Assembly (NCBI GenBank): GCA_045577695.1
Contig: JAZNIW010000053.1
Coordinates: 1 to 29,779 of the forward strand
DNA length: 29,779 nt
Source: UMGS1279 sp045577695
GTDB lineage: Bacteria > Bacillota > Clostridia > Oscillospirales > Acutalibacteraceae
Direction of reading: 5' to 3'
A program made the translations under genes and the position numbers. This document shows, piece by piece, positions 13,455-23,000 of this stretch (positions within the stretch are counted from its first letter, which is position 1; every line of letters starts with the position of its first letter). Below the pieces are notes generated by a model. That model was not told the origin of the DNA. It worked only from the letters and a program-made list of their open reading frames with translations, and did not search any database.

Positions 13455-14417
13455 TTAAATCCTTTCTGTTAGGTCGACACGGTTGTGTTCTTCTCCCGCT
13501 TGAAAAGCGAGAATGTTTTGGACAATTTGGTCGATACAACGCGTTCGGGCTTCAAAAGCGCCCCAAGCCATATGGGGGGTGGCAATGACGTTCTCGCGGT
13601 TTAAAATACGGTTGAGGGGACTTTCGGCTGATAGGGGCTCGGGGGCATAAACGTCGGTACCGAATCCCCCTAAGCGACCTTGCTCTATGGCTTCCACCAC
13701 TGCTTCCTCATTGAGCAAGGCGCCACGGGCCACATTAATTAAAATCGCATCCGGTTTCATTAAGGCCAGCTGTTCTTTTCCTATGCAGCCTTTGGTTTGT
13801 TCGGTTAAGGGCAAATGTAGGGAGATAATATCCGAAACGGCACACAGCTCATTTAAGGAGAGATTTTCGTATTCCCTTTTGGGGGTGCGGGAAGCGCAGA
13901 CCACGCGACACCCCATCGCCTCGGCTACGCGGGCGACCTGTCGGCCGATGTTACCCAACCCGATAATGCCCCACGTTTTGCCGGCGATTTCGTGAAAGAC
14001 CGGTTCCAAAGCGTTTTGAATGCCGGCGTTGCGGTAGTTGCCCGAACGAACCCATTCGCGGTAGGGTTCCAAATGGGTGAACAATGAAAGGGCAATGGAA
14101 AGGGTAACCTGCGCTACACTGTTGGTAGAATAGCCCTTAACATTACAAACGGCAACCCCACACGCGCGGCAAGCGTTGATATCAATGTTGTCGTATCCCG
14201 TGGCAGTTACGCAAATTAGTTGTAATTTCGGTAGGGATTGAACAAGTTCTTTGGTGATTTGAATTTTATTGAGAATAGCAACCTCGCAGTCGGCTAATCG
14301 TTCGGCCAACAAAGAGGGATCGGTTTTGGGATAAACCGTTACCTCTCCCAACGAATGCAAGGGTGTTAACGAAAGGTCTTTGCCCAAGGTGGCGGCATCC
14401 AAAACAACAATTTTCAA
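13455..14417 (-). CDS. D-2-hydroxyacid dehydrogenase (hydroxypyruvate/glycerate reductase-like)
   Basis: This 320-residue NAD-dependent enzyme of the 2-hydroxyacid dehydrogenase family interconverts a 2-oxo acid and a D-2-hydroxy acid. The cofactor motif GLGNIG is at residues 153-158. The catalytic triad is Arg231 (INVARGALLNEE), Glu260 (YAPEPL) and His282 (TPHMAWG). ATGYDNID at residues 72-79 is part of the substrate-side domain. The start is a TTG at 14417 with AGGAAG about 9 nt upstream. Similarity of the AWG box after the catalytic His points to the glycerate dehydrogenase/hydroxypyruvate reductase (HprA) group, but lactate or other hydroxyacid activity cannot be excluded. It lies 4 bp before yfbR in a two-gene operon and diverges from the glycosyltransferase operon. 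Confidence 0.88.
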   Translation of the reverse strand: MKIVVLDAATLGKDLSLTPLHSLGEVTVYPKTDPSLLAERLADCEVAILNKIQITKELVQSLPKLQLICVTATGYDNIDINACRACGVAVCNVKGYSTNSVAQVTLSIALSLFTHLEPYREWVRSGNYRNAGIQNALEPVFHEIAGKTWGIIGLGNIGRQVARVAEAMGCRVVCASRTPKREYENLSLNELCAVSDIISLHLPLTEQTKGCIGKEQLALMKPDAILINVARGALLNEEAVVEAIEQGRLGGFGTDVYAPEPLSAESPLNRILNRENVIATPHMAWGAFEARTRCIDQIVQNILAFQAGEEHNRVDLTERI

Positions 14418-14475
14418 ATCAATTCACTTCCTTTTGTGGTGGGGGGTTCGGGATTATGAAATTTGAAAGATTCCA

Positions 14476-14504
14476 TTGATTATTATATCAAAAAATGTTA
14501 TAAT
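14476..14504 (+). promoter_or_regulatory. Promoter of the Gpi18-like/yfhO/rsmE/pth/mfd operon
   Basis: TTGATT (14476-14481), a 17-bp spacer and TATAAT (14499-14504). It lies in the 141-bp gap between divergent genes, with about 50 nt of leader before the ATG at 14559. No other good promoter was noticed in the short gaps of the five-gene operon. Confidence 0.75.
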
Positions 14505-14558
14505 ATCAATAGCTATTTTCACCGAAATCATTTTTACGAAAACGGGGGAGGGTTACCG

Positions 14559-15818
14559 ATGCAAGTTGGATTGAGAAAATCCGCAAAACAAAAAACATTG
14601 TGGGATTTTTTCTGGGCGCTTTTTGCCTTTTCCCTTTTGATTCGGTTGGCAGTCGGGCTGGGTTATTACAACCCGCAGGATACCCTTTGGTATCAAAAAT
14701 GGGCACTGGATTTACCCAACGGATTATTTGACGTCTATGCCAGAGCCGACCAAATTTCGTTGGATTATCCGCCACTTTATCTTTTTTGTCTTTCTCTCGT
14801 CGGCTGGGTGTTTCGTTTGTTGGGGGGAGAGTGGTCCTCCTACACCGTAATGTTTTTTATGAAGTTTTGGCCCATCGTCGGTGATATGCTGATGGGACTT
14901 TCTCTCTTTTTATTTTTCCGTAAAACCTCTCCCAAAACGGCCTTGGTAGCCGCACTTCTCTGGCTCTTTAATCCCAGTGTTTTGTTTAATAGTTCTTTTT
15001 GGGGGCAGACCGACCAAATTATGTGCCTATTGTTGTTGCTAAGTTTTACGGCTTTGGAAGGAAAACGGCCGCTTCTCGCTTCGGTTTTGTTTGCCGTTGC
15101 CGGTATGACGAAATTCCAGTGTCTGTTTTTCACCCCCGTTTTTTTATTGGAACTGTTATCCGAATATAAAATTCGAACCTTTTTTAAAGGAATTGGGGCG
15201 GCCGCTCTCACGGTGGCAACCGTCTTTTTGCCTTTTATGATAGGGTCCGGAAATCCCTTTTTATTTTTCGATGTTTACTTAAAAGGGCAGGGGCAATACC
15301 CCCATTGCACCTTAAATGCCTTTAATCTTTACGGTCTTTTGGGCCTTAATTGGGTAGAGGATTCTACGGCTGTGGTTGGCGGTATTTCTTTTGGAATGCT
15401 CAGTACGGCTCTGGTGGTGCTACTCCTTTTGGTAGTGATAGCGGTCTATCGGTTTGCGCCGCGCCGTTGCCCGTGGGTTATTGGATTTTGGTTGATGAAC
15501 AGCTTGTTTTTATTTATGACCCGTATGCACGAGCGTTACCAATTTGTCGTTTTGATTTTTCTCTTAATGGCGTCTCTCAAACACCGTCATCGTGGCTTTT
15601 TCTTTTCTTTTGCCGCGTTAAGCTTAATGACCTTTTTTAATCAACTGGTGCCAATGTTTTCGTGGAACGTGCCAAACACCTTCTTTACTACCTACTACGG
15701 CGGGTGGATGATGTTCGGCTCGCTATGGAATGTGATATTATGGGTGGTTACCACCTATATTTGCGCGAAATTTTTGTTTTTTGCCCCGCTAAAAACGGCT
15801 CCGTCCTTGTCCGAATAA
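14559..15818 (+). CDS. Gpi18-like mannosyltransferase / GT-C membrane glycosyltransferase (419 aa)
   Basis: The ATG at 14559 follows GGGGGAGGG at good spacing. The protein is almost entirely hydrophobic, with about ten or more membrane spans. Motifs typical of the bacterial Gpi18-like group (COG5542) are present: an early outer loop with NPQDTLWYQKWA, SLDYPPLYLF near residue 70, FNPSVLFNSSFWGQTDQ near 148, and RMHERYQF near 323. Such enzymes use polyprenyl-phosphate sugars to glycosylate cell-envelope targets on the outer side of the membrane. Acceptor and sugar are unknown. The next gene encodes a YfhO-family protein, also a multi-span envelope protein linked to glycosylation, 30 bp downstream, which supports a joint role in wall or teichoic-acid modification. 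Confidence 0.82.
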   Translation: MQVGLRKSAKQKTLWDFFWALFAFSLLIRLAVGLGYYNPQDTLWYQKWALDLPNGLFDVYARADQISLDYPPLYLFCLSLVGWVFRLLGGEWSSYTVMFFMKFWPIVGDMLMGLSLFLFFRKTSPKTALVAALLWLFNPSVLFNSSFWGQTDQIMCLLLLLSFTALEGKRPLLASVLFAVAGMTKFQCLFFTPVFLLELLSEYKIRTFFKGIGAAALTVATVFLPFMIGSGNPFLFFDVYLKGQGQYPHCTLNAFNLYGLLGLNWVEDSTAVVGGISFGMLSTALVVLLLLVVIAVYRFAPRRCPWVIGFWLMNSLFLFMTRMHERYQFVVLIFLLMASLKHRHRGFFFSFAALSLMTFFNQLVPMFSWNVPNTFFTTYYGGWMMFGSLWNVILWVVTTYICAKFLFFAPLKTAPSLSE

Positions 15819-15848
15819 CCCATCTCATTATTTAAGGAGGAATTTTGT

Positions 15849-18686
15849 ATGCCATTTGCTAAGCGTAGAACCGAATTGCTCGGCCGCAAAAAAGAATTGT
15901 ATCTTTCCACTTTTTTTGGTGCCTTGCTGGTGGCGGCCGCTTTTTTCTTGCCCTATATTTTTATGGATAAGGGATATTTTTTGTTTTACGGCGATTTCAA
16001 TGTGCAACAAATTCCCTTTTATAAACTTTGTCACGAGGCCATTCGTTCCGGCGAAATCGGATGGAATTGGAATACCGATTTAGGGGTTAATTTCATCGGT
16101 TCGTATACCTTTTACACGCTTGGTAGTCCCTTTTTTTGGCTGACCTTACCCTTCCCGACTGATTGGGTGCCTTATTTAATGGGGCCGCTTCTTATTTTAA
16201 AATTTGCTGCCAGTGCACTAACGGCCTATGGCCTTATTCGACGTTTTACCCGCACGCCCGAATCGGCGCGACTGGGCGCTTTTTTGTACGCTTTTTCGGG
16301 TTTTTCGGTCTATAATATTTTCTTTAATCATTTTCACGAAGCCATTATATTTTTCCCGCTTTTGCTTTTGTCGGTAGAATTGTTGATTACCGAAAATCGC
16401 CGTGGATTTTTTGCTGCTATGGTGGCTATAACGGCCGTTTCCAACTATTTCTTCTTTTACGGAATGGTTGTCTTTGTAGTGATTTATTGGCTGGTTCGCA
16501 CCTTATCGCACTGTTATAAAATTCGACCGGCTCGGTTTTTCTGGTTCTGTTTTGAGGCCATTTTGGGATTCTTGCTTTCGGCCGTTGTTATGCTTCCCAC
16601 AATGATGACGGTGTTGGCCAACAGTCGCATTGGTGAGATAGCTTTGGGCTGGGGGGCAGTACAATACGGCAAAGAACAAATATATTTGAACATTTTGCAG
16701 TGCTTTTTCTTCCCGCCTGATTTGCCGGCTCGGCCTATTTTCTTCCCCGATGCCGATGTCAAGTGGTCGTCGCTTGGTGGATGGCTGCCGCTCTTTTCGA
16801 TGGTTGGTGTGTTTGCTTGGTTGCAACAAAAAAAGCACAGTTGGCAACGACGTCTGCTTGGCATTTCTATTTTTATGGCCTTGGTTCCGATATTGAACAG
16901 TGCCTTTTATCTGTTTAATAACGCCTATTATGCGCGTTGGTATTTTATGCCCATTTTGATCATGGCCTTGGTGACAGCGGCGGCTATCGAGGACCACGAA
17001 ATCGAATGGAAGACCCCCTACAAATGGGTGACCGGCATTACGTTGGCGACCGTTTTGGTCATCGGTTTGTTCCCCCGTACGATGGAAGACGGAAAAATCA
17101 CGGAATGGGGCTTGTATACGAACACCGATTCCTTTTACACCTACCGCTTTCTTGCCACTTCGGCCATTGCGGTTGTCTCCTTGGTGATATTGGGTTTGAT
17201 GCTTCGTTTATTGAAAGAGAATCGTCGTCAGTTTATCCGCATTGCTACGTCACTGGTTTGTGTGATTAGTGTGATTTATTCGGCCTATTTCATCGGAACC
17301 GGAAAAACCCATTCTTATTCTTCCGATGTGATGATTGACGATTTAATAGAGGCTGACCTTTCTTTGCCTGACGATAAGGAAACCTACCGTATTGATGTTT
17401 ACGACGGGGTAGATAACACCGGTATGTATTTGGAATATCAAAGCATCAACGCCTTTCATTCCATTGTACCCACTTCGGTAACCGAATTTTGGGAATATGT
17501 GGGAGAAGAGCGGGGGGTGGCTAGTCGTCCGGAACCCAAATCATATGCTGCCCGTTCGCTGCTCGGGGTAAAATATTTGCTCTCTCGCAAAGACGGAGCC
17601 GCCTTTACTGACGAAATGGGAGAACCTCAAATGCCCGACTTTTCGTTGTATAGTCACGAAGAGGGGTATGATGTTTATCGCAATGAAAATGCCCTGCCGA
17701 TGGGCTTTGCCTATTCGTATTATATGACCGAAGAGCAGTGCAGCAGTTATGAGGCTGAACAACGCTCGAATATGATGCTCAAAGCCGTTTTGTTGGATGG
17801 GGAGCAGATTGAAAAATACGGCCACTTACTGACTAATTTATCGGCCTATCAAGATCCCGCAGAGCAATACTCACCCTCCACTCAAGAAAATTCCGCGACG
17901 GAATCGGTGGGTAGTATGGTACAAAACCAGAATTTCGGCGGGGCCTCAGATGAAGAAGTCAACCTAACCGATGAGCAAGAAAACGTTGAGGTTTTAGAGG
18001 AAAGCGATTCCGAGCCAATCGATGCCGCGTATTCCTTTTATTGCGATACTGAGGAATTGCGCACCGATACCGCCGCATTGAAACAAATGGGGGTTACTTC
18101 CTTTGCCCATACCAAAACCGGTTTCGAAGCTGAAATCACTTTAGAGAAAGACAATTTGGTCTTTTTCTCGGTGCCGTATGAAGATGGTTGGAGTGCCACC
18201 GTAAACGGAAAACCGGTTGAGGTAGAACAAGTGAACGTTGGCTTTATGGCCGTCAAGGGCGAGGCGGGAGAGAACGCGATTGCGTTTACCTATCAAACAC
18301 CGGGCCTTTCGCTTGGTATATGGATTTCGATACTTTCGCTGCTTATTTTGGTGCTGTACTGCGCGACTTATGGATTGGTTCACCGTTATCGCGGACGTGG
18401 CGTAACCGAATATCCCGAAGGGGAGCAACTCTTGGCTCGCTTTGCCAAGGAGCAAGCCGCCGAAGAAATGATGGAAGCAGCTGCACAAGAAGCCGAGATG
18501 GAGGAGGAATCCGACATTGTGACCGAGGCAGAAAACAACAATTCTTTCTACCGCGCCGCGGAGGAACAGGATTTTAAACGCGGATTTTGGATTAAACTGG
18601 AAAACGAGGAGGAGTTGACGCAAGAGGAATCAAACTTGCCGACCGACGAATCCGATTTCTCCGACCCGAACGAAAAAAAGGAGTAA
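15849..18686 (+). CDS. YfhO-family multi-span membrane protein with acidic insert and tail (945 aa)
   Basis: The start at 15849 has AAGGAGG 9 nt upstream. The N-terminal two thirds contain many membrane spans. The first outer loop, YGDFNVQQIPFYK, is a YfhO hallmark (Asp before Gln-x-x-Pro-Phe), followed by FLYAFSGFSVYNIFFNHFHEA. The extracytoplasmic domain after about residue 490 contains a second lobe ending SVPYEDGWSATVNGKPVEVEQVN, also typical. YfhO proteins in Bacilli take part in glycosylating lipoteichoic acid. Two parts are unusual: a Glu/Asp/Ser-rich insert at about 685-725, and a 100-residue highly acidic tail after the last span (about 818-843), probably cytoplasmic. The stop is 6 bp before rsmE. 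Function as an envelope glycosyl-transfer factor is family-based. Confidence 0.85.
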   Translation: MPFAKRRTELLGRKKELYLSTFFGALLVAAAFFLPYIFMDKGYFLFYGDFNVQQIPFYKLCHEAIRSGEIGWNWNTDLGVNFIGSYTFYTLGSPFFWLTLPFPTDWVPYLMGPLLILKFAASALTAYGLIRRFTRTPESARLGAFLYAFSGFSVYNIFFNHFHEAIIFFPLLLLSVELLITENRRGFFAAMVAITAVSNYFFFYGMVVFVVIYWLVRTLSHCYKIRPARFFWFCFEAILGFLLSAVVMLPTMMTVLANSRIGEIALGWGAVQYGKEQIYLNILQCFFFPPDLPARPIFFPDADVKWSSLGGWLPLFSMVGVFAWLQQKKHSWQRRLLGISIFMALVPILNSAFYLFNNAYYARWYFMPILIMALVTAAAIEDHEIEWKTPYKWVTGITLATVLVIGLFPRTMEDGKITEWGLYTNTDSFYTYRFLATSAIAVVSLVILGLMLRLLKENRRQFIRIATSLVCVISVIYSAYFIGTGKTHSYSSDVMIDDLIEADLSLPDDKETYRIDVYDGVDNTGMYLEYQSINAFHSIVPTSVTEFWEYVGEERGVASRPEPKSYAARSLLGVKYLLSRKDGAAFTDEMGEPQMPDFSLYSHEEGYDVYRNENALPMGFAYSYYMTEEQCSSYEAEQRSNMMLKAVLLDGEQIEKYGHLLTNLSAYQDPAEQYSPSTQENSATESVGSMVQNQNFGGASDEEVNLTDEQENVEVLEESDSEPIDAAYSFYCDTEELRTDTAALKQMGVTSFAHTKTGFEAEITLEKDNLVFFSVPYEDGWSATVNGKPVEVEQVNVGFMAVKGEAGENAIAFTYQTPGLSLGIWISILSLLILVLYCATYGLVHRYRGRGVTEYPEGEQLLARFAKEQAAEEMMEAAAQEAEMEEESDIVTEAENNNSFYRAAEEQDFKRGFWIKLENEEELTQEESNLPTDESDFSDPNEKKE

Positions 18687-18692
18687 GCTACT

Positions 18693-19421
18693 ATGCCACG
18701 CTTTTTTAAAGAAGATTTCGCATCGTCACCGATTTTAACCGGCGACGATGCCGCCCATATTACCCGCTCATTACGGATGCGGGTGGGGGAACGGTTGGTG
18801 GTTTCAGATAGCAAAGGCACCGATTTTGACTGTGTAATTACAGCCCTTTCGCCCGATTTGGTTTCGCTGGAAGTGGAGCAAGAACGGCCCAATCAAAGCG
18901 AGCCGGATATTGCGGTTACCCTTTGTACTTGTTTACTTAAGGGAGATAAATTCGAAACGGTGTTGCGCCACGCGGTGGAACTCGGTGCTGTGGAAATTTT
19001 GCCGGTTCTTTCCACAAACTGTGTCTCGCGACCCGATGCAAAGACCTTACAAAAAAAAGCAATTCGTTGGCAAAAAATTGCCGACGAGGCGGCCGGACAG
19101 TGTGGCCGTGGCCGATTGCCACAGGTGTCGGCAACCATCGAACTGACCGACTTTATAAAAACCATCGACCAATACGATTTGGTTTTGTTCTTCTATGAGG
19201 TTGAAGGGGCGCCTTTGGGTGAAACTATGTGGGAGCACGATACCGCAAAAAAAATCGCCATTCTCACCGGTCCTGAGGGCGGATTTACCGCCAGGGAAGC
19301 CGCCCTGTTAAGAGAGGCCGGTGCGAAAACCATCTCGCTGGGAAAACGGATTTTGCGTGCCGAAACGGCACCACTAGCCGCCCTGAGCGGCGTGATGTTG
19401 CTCAGTGATAATTTAGAATAA
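18693..19421 (+). CDS. rsmE: 16S rRNA m3U1498 methyltransferase RsmE
   Basis: This 242-residue SPOUT-class enzyme methylates N3 of U1498 in 16S rRNA using S-adenosylmethionine. The N-terminal PUA-like domain includes the typical MPRFF start and HITRSLRMRVGE. The C-terminal knot carries LLKGDKFETVLRHAVELG, ILTGPEGGFTAREA (from about residue 190) and LGKRILRAETAPLAAL, which form the cofactor site. The start at 18693 has AAGGAG 9 nt upstream, within the end of yfhO. The pth gene begins 12 bp after its stop. Length and motifs are normal. The usual partner prmA does not precede it; here it rides in an envelope/housekeeping operon. Confidence 0.95.
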   Translation: MPRFFKEDFASSPILTGDDAAHITRSLRMRVGERLVVSDSKGTDFDCVITALSPDLVSLEVEQERPNQSEPDIAVTLCTCLLKGDKFETVLRHAVELGAVEILPVLSTNCVSRPDAKTLQKKAIRWQKIADEAAGQCGRGRLPQVSATIELTDFIKTIDQYDLVLFFYEVEGAPLGETMWEHDTAKKIAILTGPEGGFTAREAALLREAGAKTISLGKRILRAETAPLAALSGVMLLSDNLE

Positions 19422-19433
19422 GAGGGGAACGGA

Positions 19434-20030
19434 TTGTTTACTTTTTTACGAACCACCGGCGCTTACGAATATTTAATTGTTGGGTTGGGAAATCCCGGTA
19501 TTACCTATGAAAAAACGCGTCATAATGTCGGTTTTCGCGCCGTAGACCGTTTATGTCGCTCCTTCGGCGTGGCGGCCGACCGCTCCAAATTCAAAAGCCT
19601 CACCGCCGAGGTGAAAATCGGGGAGCACCGCTGTCTGGTGTTAAAACCGCAAACTTATATGAATGCATCGGGAGTGGCGGTAGCCGAGGCGATGAGGTTT
19701 TATAAAATCCCACCCGAAAAGGTACTGGTTATCTCGGACGATGTTTCGATGGATGTCGGTCGTCTTCGCATACGGGGCAAGGGATCGGCCGGTGGACATA
19801 ACGGTCTGAAAGATATCATAGAATGCATTGGTTCACAGGAATTTCCCCGCATTAAAATTGCGGTGGGACAAAAACCGCATCCGGATTACGATATGAAGGA
19901 TTGGGTGCTGGGGAAATTTCCTAAAAATCAAGAAAAGCAAATAGAAGAAACCATTGATTTGGCGGCCGAGGCGGTGGAATGTTTCATAAAACAAGGCCTC
20001 GCGATCGCAATGAATCGATATAATCGGTAA
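19434..20030 (+). CDS. pth: Peptidyl-tRNA hydrolase
   Basis: The 198-residue enzyme cleaves peptidyl-tRNA released from stalled ribosomes and recycles the tRNA. Catalytic and binding residues are all visible: Asn20 in GLGNPG, His30 in TRHNVGF, Asn77 in QTYMNASG, Asp103 in ISDDVSMDVG and Asn123 in GGHNGLKD. The start is a TTG at 19434 with GAGGGGAA upstream, giving a 12-residue extension before the LIVGLGNPG core. This extension is common in Clostridia. It is followed after 23 bp by mfd, the conserved Firmicutes pth-mfd order. The sequence is complete and ordinary. Confidence 0.96.
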   Translation: MFTFLRTTGAYEYLIVGLGNPGITYEKTRHNVGFRAVDRLCRSFGVAADRSKFKSLTAEVKIGEHRCLVLKPQTYMNASGVAVAEAMRFYKIPPEKVLVISDDVSMDVGRLRIRGKGSAGGHNGLKDIIECIGSQEFPRIKIAVGQKPHPDYDMKDWVLGKFPKNQEKQIEETIDLAAEAVECFIKQGLAIAMNRYNR

Positions 20031-20053
20031 CACCACCTCGTTGGAGGATGCCT

Positions 20054-23000
20054 ATGCCACTTTCTTTTATACCACAAGCGTTTGAGTATATGCCGACGCT
20101 GCAGCCGGTTTTTGCTACCGCAACCGGGGAGGGGGACTCTCCGGTTGCGGCTTTTGGCTTGCCCGAACGCGCCCGTATGGCCTTGGCGTTGCAACTGCAA
20201 AAAAAGGCAAAACAACCGATTTTTTTGTTAATTGCAACCGAAGCCGAGGCGCGACAAATGGCCGAAGAAGCCACCTTACTGGGGGGCAAAGCCGTTGTTT
20301 TTCCGGCGCGAGATTATGCTTTTCTACCCACGCTGGGGCATTCCAAAGAGTATGAGCATCAACGCATACACGCGCTGTGGCAACTTGTCACCGGTGAGGC
20401 GGATGTACTTTTGCTGGATGCCGAAGCCTTTACCCAAAAAACCATCTCCCTCTCGGTCTTGAAAGAACGGGCTGTGACTCTTTCGGTGGGAGAAGAATAT
20501 TCCATTTCGGCACTGCGCGAAAAATTGGTTACGATGGGATATGATATCACCGAACAGGTTGATGGGATGGGGCAATTTTCGGTGCGCGGCGGCATTGTAG
20601 ATGTTTTTTCGGCCGGTATGGAACAACCGGTAAGGATAGAGTTTTGGGGGGACGAAATCGATACCATTTCTTCCTTCGACCCGATGCATCAGCGACGCGG
20701 TAACTCGCGGGAGCAAGCCACCCTATTGCCGGCGGTTGAAGCGGTTTGCAAAGAGCGTGACTTGCTTTCTGTACTGGAACAAAAAGCAGCCAAAATAAAT
20801 CAAAAGAACACGGTTTTTCACCAAACTCTTTTGAAGGATATTGATACCCTGAAAAGTGGCGGAACCGTTTCGACCGATCGCTATATGGAGGAACTGGGAA
20901 CCCTTTCCTTTTTTGCCGATATTCTTTCCCAAGGCATTTTGATGGTGAGTGAAAGTCGCAATATTTTGGCACGTTTCCAACGGTTGGAAGAGGCCCGAGC
21001 TCTTTTGTGGGAGGATTGGTTGAAGGCCGGTGTTTTGGATACCGATGTCACCCCTTTTTGCGATGGAAAAACGGCTCTTTGCGGTGCGGTAAAACGCCTG
21101 CGCACTATTTATATGGATAGTTTTACGGCTCACAGTTATCCGGTGCCGCCCAAGGCGGTTACCACCGCCTTTTTAAAGCAACTTACTCCATGGGGTGGTA
21201 GTTTGGACGTTCTGTTGGAGGATATTCGTCCGGCTATAGCGCGTGGCCAAAAGGTGGTTATCTTAGCCGGCGGTGAAAAAGGGGCAGCCGTTTTGTGCAA
21301 CCAGTTGGAAAACAATAGCATCACGGCACGGTATGACTCGGGTGGCAATTTTTCTCCTTCGGTGGGCGTTTCGATTTTGCCGGCCGCTTTTTCGTCCGGT
21401 TTCGAATGGCCGGAGCAGAATCTTTTGGTGATCGCCCACAAACCACTCGGGGGGCTGCTCAAAAAGAAAAAGCGAAGATTAGCCAAGGGTCAAGCCTTTC
21501 GCTCGCTGGATGAGTTGAAAGTGGGCGACTATGTTGTTCACGCGGCCCATGGTATTGGTCAGTTTGACGGCATTCATCGTATGGAAACCGGCCGAGTGGT
21601 AAAAGATTATATCAAAATTAAATACCGTGGCACCGATGTGCTTTATCTGCCGGTGACGCAACTGGATTTGGTTTCCCGCTACATTGGGGCGGGGGGCGAA
21701 TCGGGGCCGCCGTTACATCGTCTTGGCGGCACAGAGTGGCAGAAAACGCGCACCCGTGTGAAAGCCGCCGTGCGCGATATGGCAAAGGAATTGGCCCGAC
21801 TTTATGGCGAGAGGATGAAGATAAAGGGGTATGCCTTTTCGCCCGACCACGATTTGCAAGCCGATTTTGAAGCCCGTTTTCCCTTTGAAGAAACCGATGA
21901 CCAACTGCGTGCGATTGATGAAATTAAAGGCGATATGCAGCGCGAAGTACCGATGGATCGACTTTTGTGTGGCGATGTTGGCTTTGGAAAGACTGAAGTA
22001 GCGTTGCGGGCCGCCTTTAAATGCATTTGTGATGGAAAGCAGTGTGCTATTTTGGTGCCCACCACGATTTTGGCTTGGCAACATTTTCTAACGGCAACCG
22101 AACGATTTGGCGAGTTACCGGTACGGGTGGAAATGCTTTCACGGTTTTGCACGAAAAAACAGATAGAAAAAACCTTGGTGGACTTACGCCATGGGGAGAT
22201 TGATTTGATTATCGGTACCCACCGCATCATCTCCAACGATGTGCGTTTTCGCGATCTGGGATTAGTAATTATTGATGAAGAACAACGGTTTGGAGTGGCA
22301 CAAAAAGAAAAACTGAAGACGGCCTTTCAAACGGTCGATGTGTTAACCCTTTCGGCCACCCCCATTCCCCGCACCTTAAATATGGCCCTTTCGGGAATAC
22401 GGGATATGTCCTCGATTGAGGAGGCACCGCAAGACCGTCGACCGGTTCAAACCTATGTGTTGGAGCAAAACAATCCGCTTTTGGTGGAGGCTATGCAAAA
22501 AGAATTGCGTCGCGGTGGGCAGGTGTATTATCTGCACAATCGGGTTGAAAGTATCTATCATACGGCCGCTCGCTTGAGCGCGGCAATGCCCGAAGCGAGA
22601 ATCGGTGTTGCACACGGAAAAATGAAAGAAGAGGAACTTTCTCTCGTGTGGAAAGATTTGTTAGAGGGCGAGATAGATGTTTTGGTCTGCACTACCATTA
22701 TTGAAACAGGGGTTGATGTTCCCAACGTTAACACCTTGATTATTGAAGATGCCGACCGTATGGGATTGGCGCAACTGCACCAAATCCGTGGTCGCGTTGG
22801 ACGGTCGAGTCGAAGAGCTTATGCCTATTTCTGTTTTCGCCGCGGCAAGGCCCTCAGTGAAATTGCAACCAAACGGATGGAGGCTATTCGCGAGTATACC
22901 GAATTCGGCTCCGGCTTTAAAATTGCTATGCGGGATTTGGAAATTCGAGGAGCCGGTAATATTTTAGGCGGTGAACAACACGGCCATATGGAAGCGGTTG

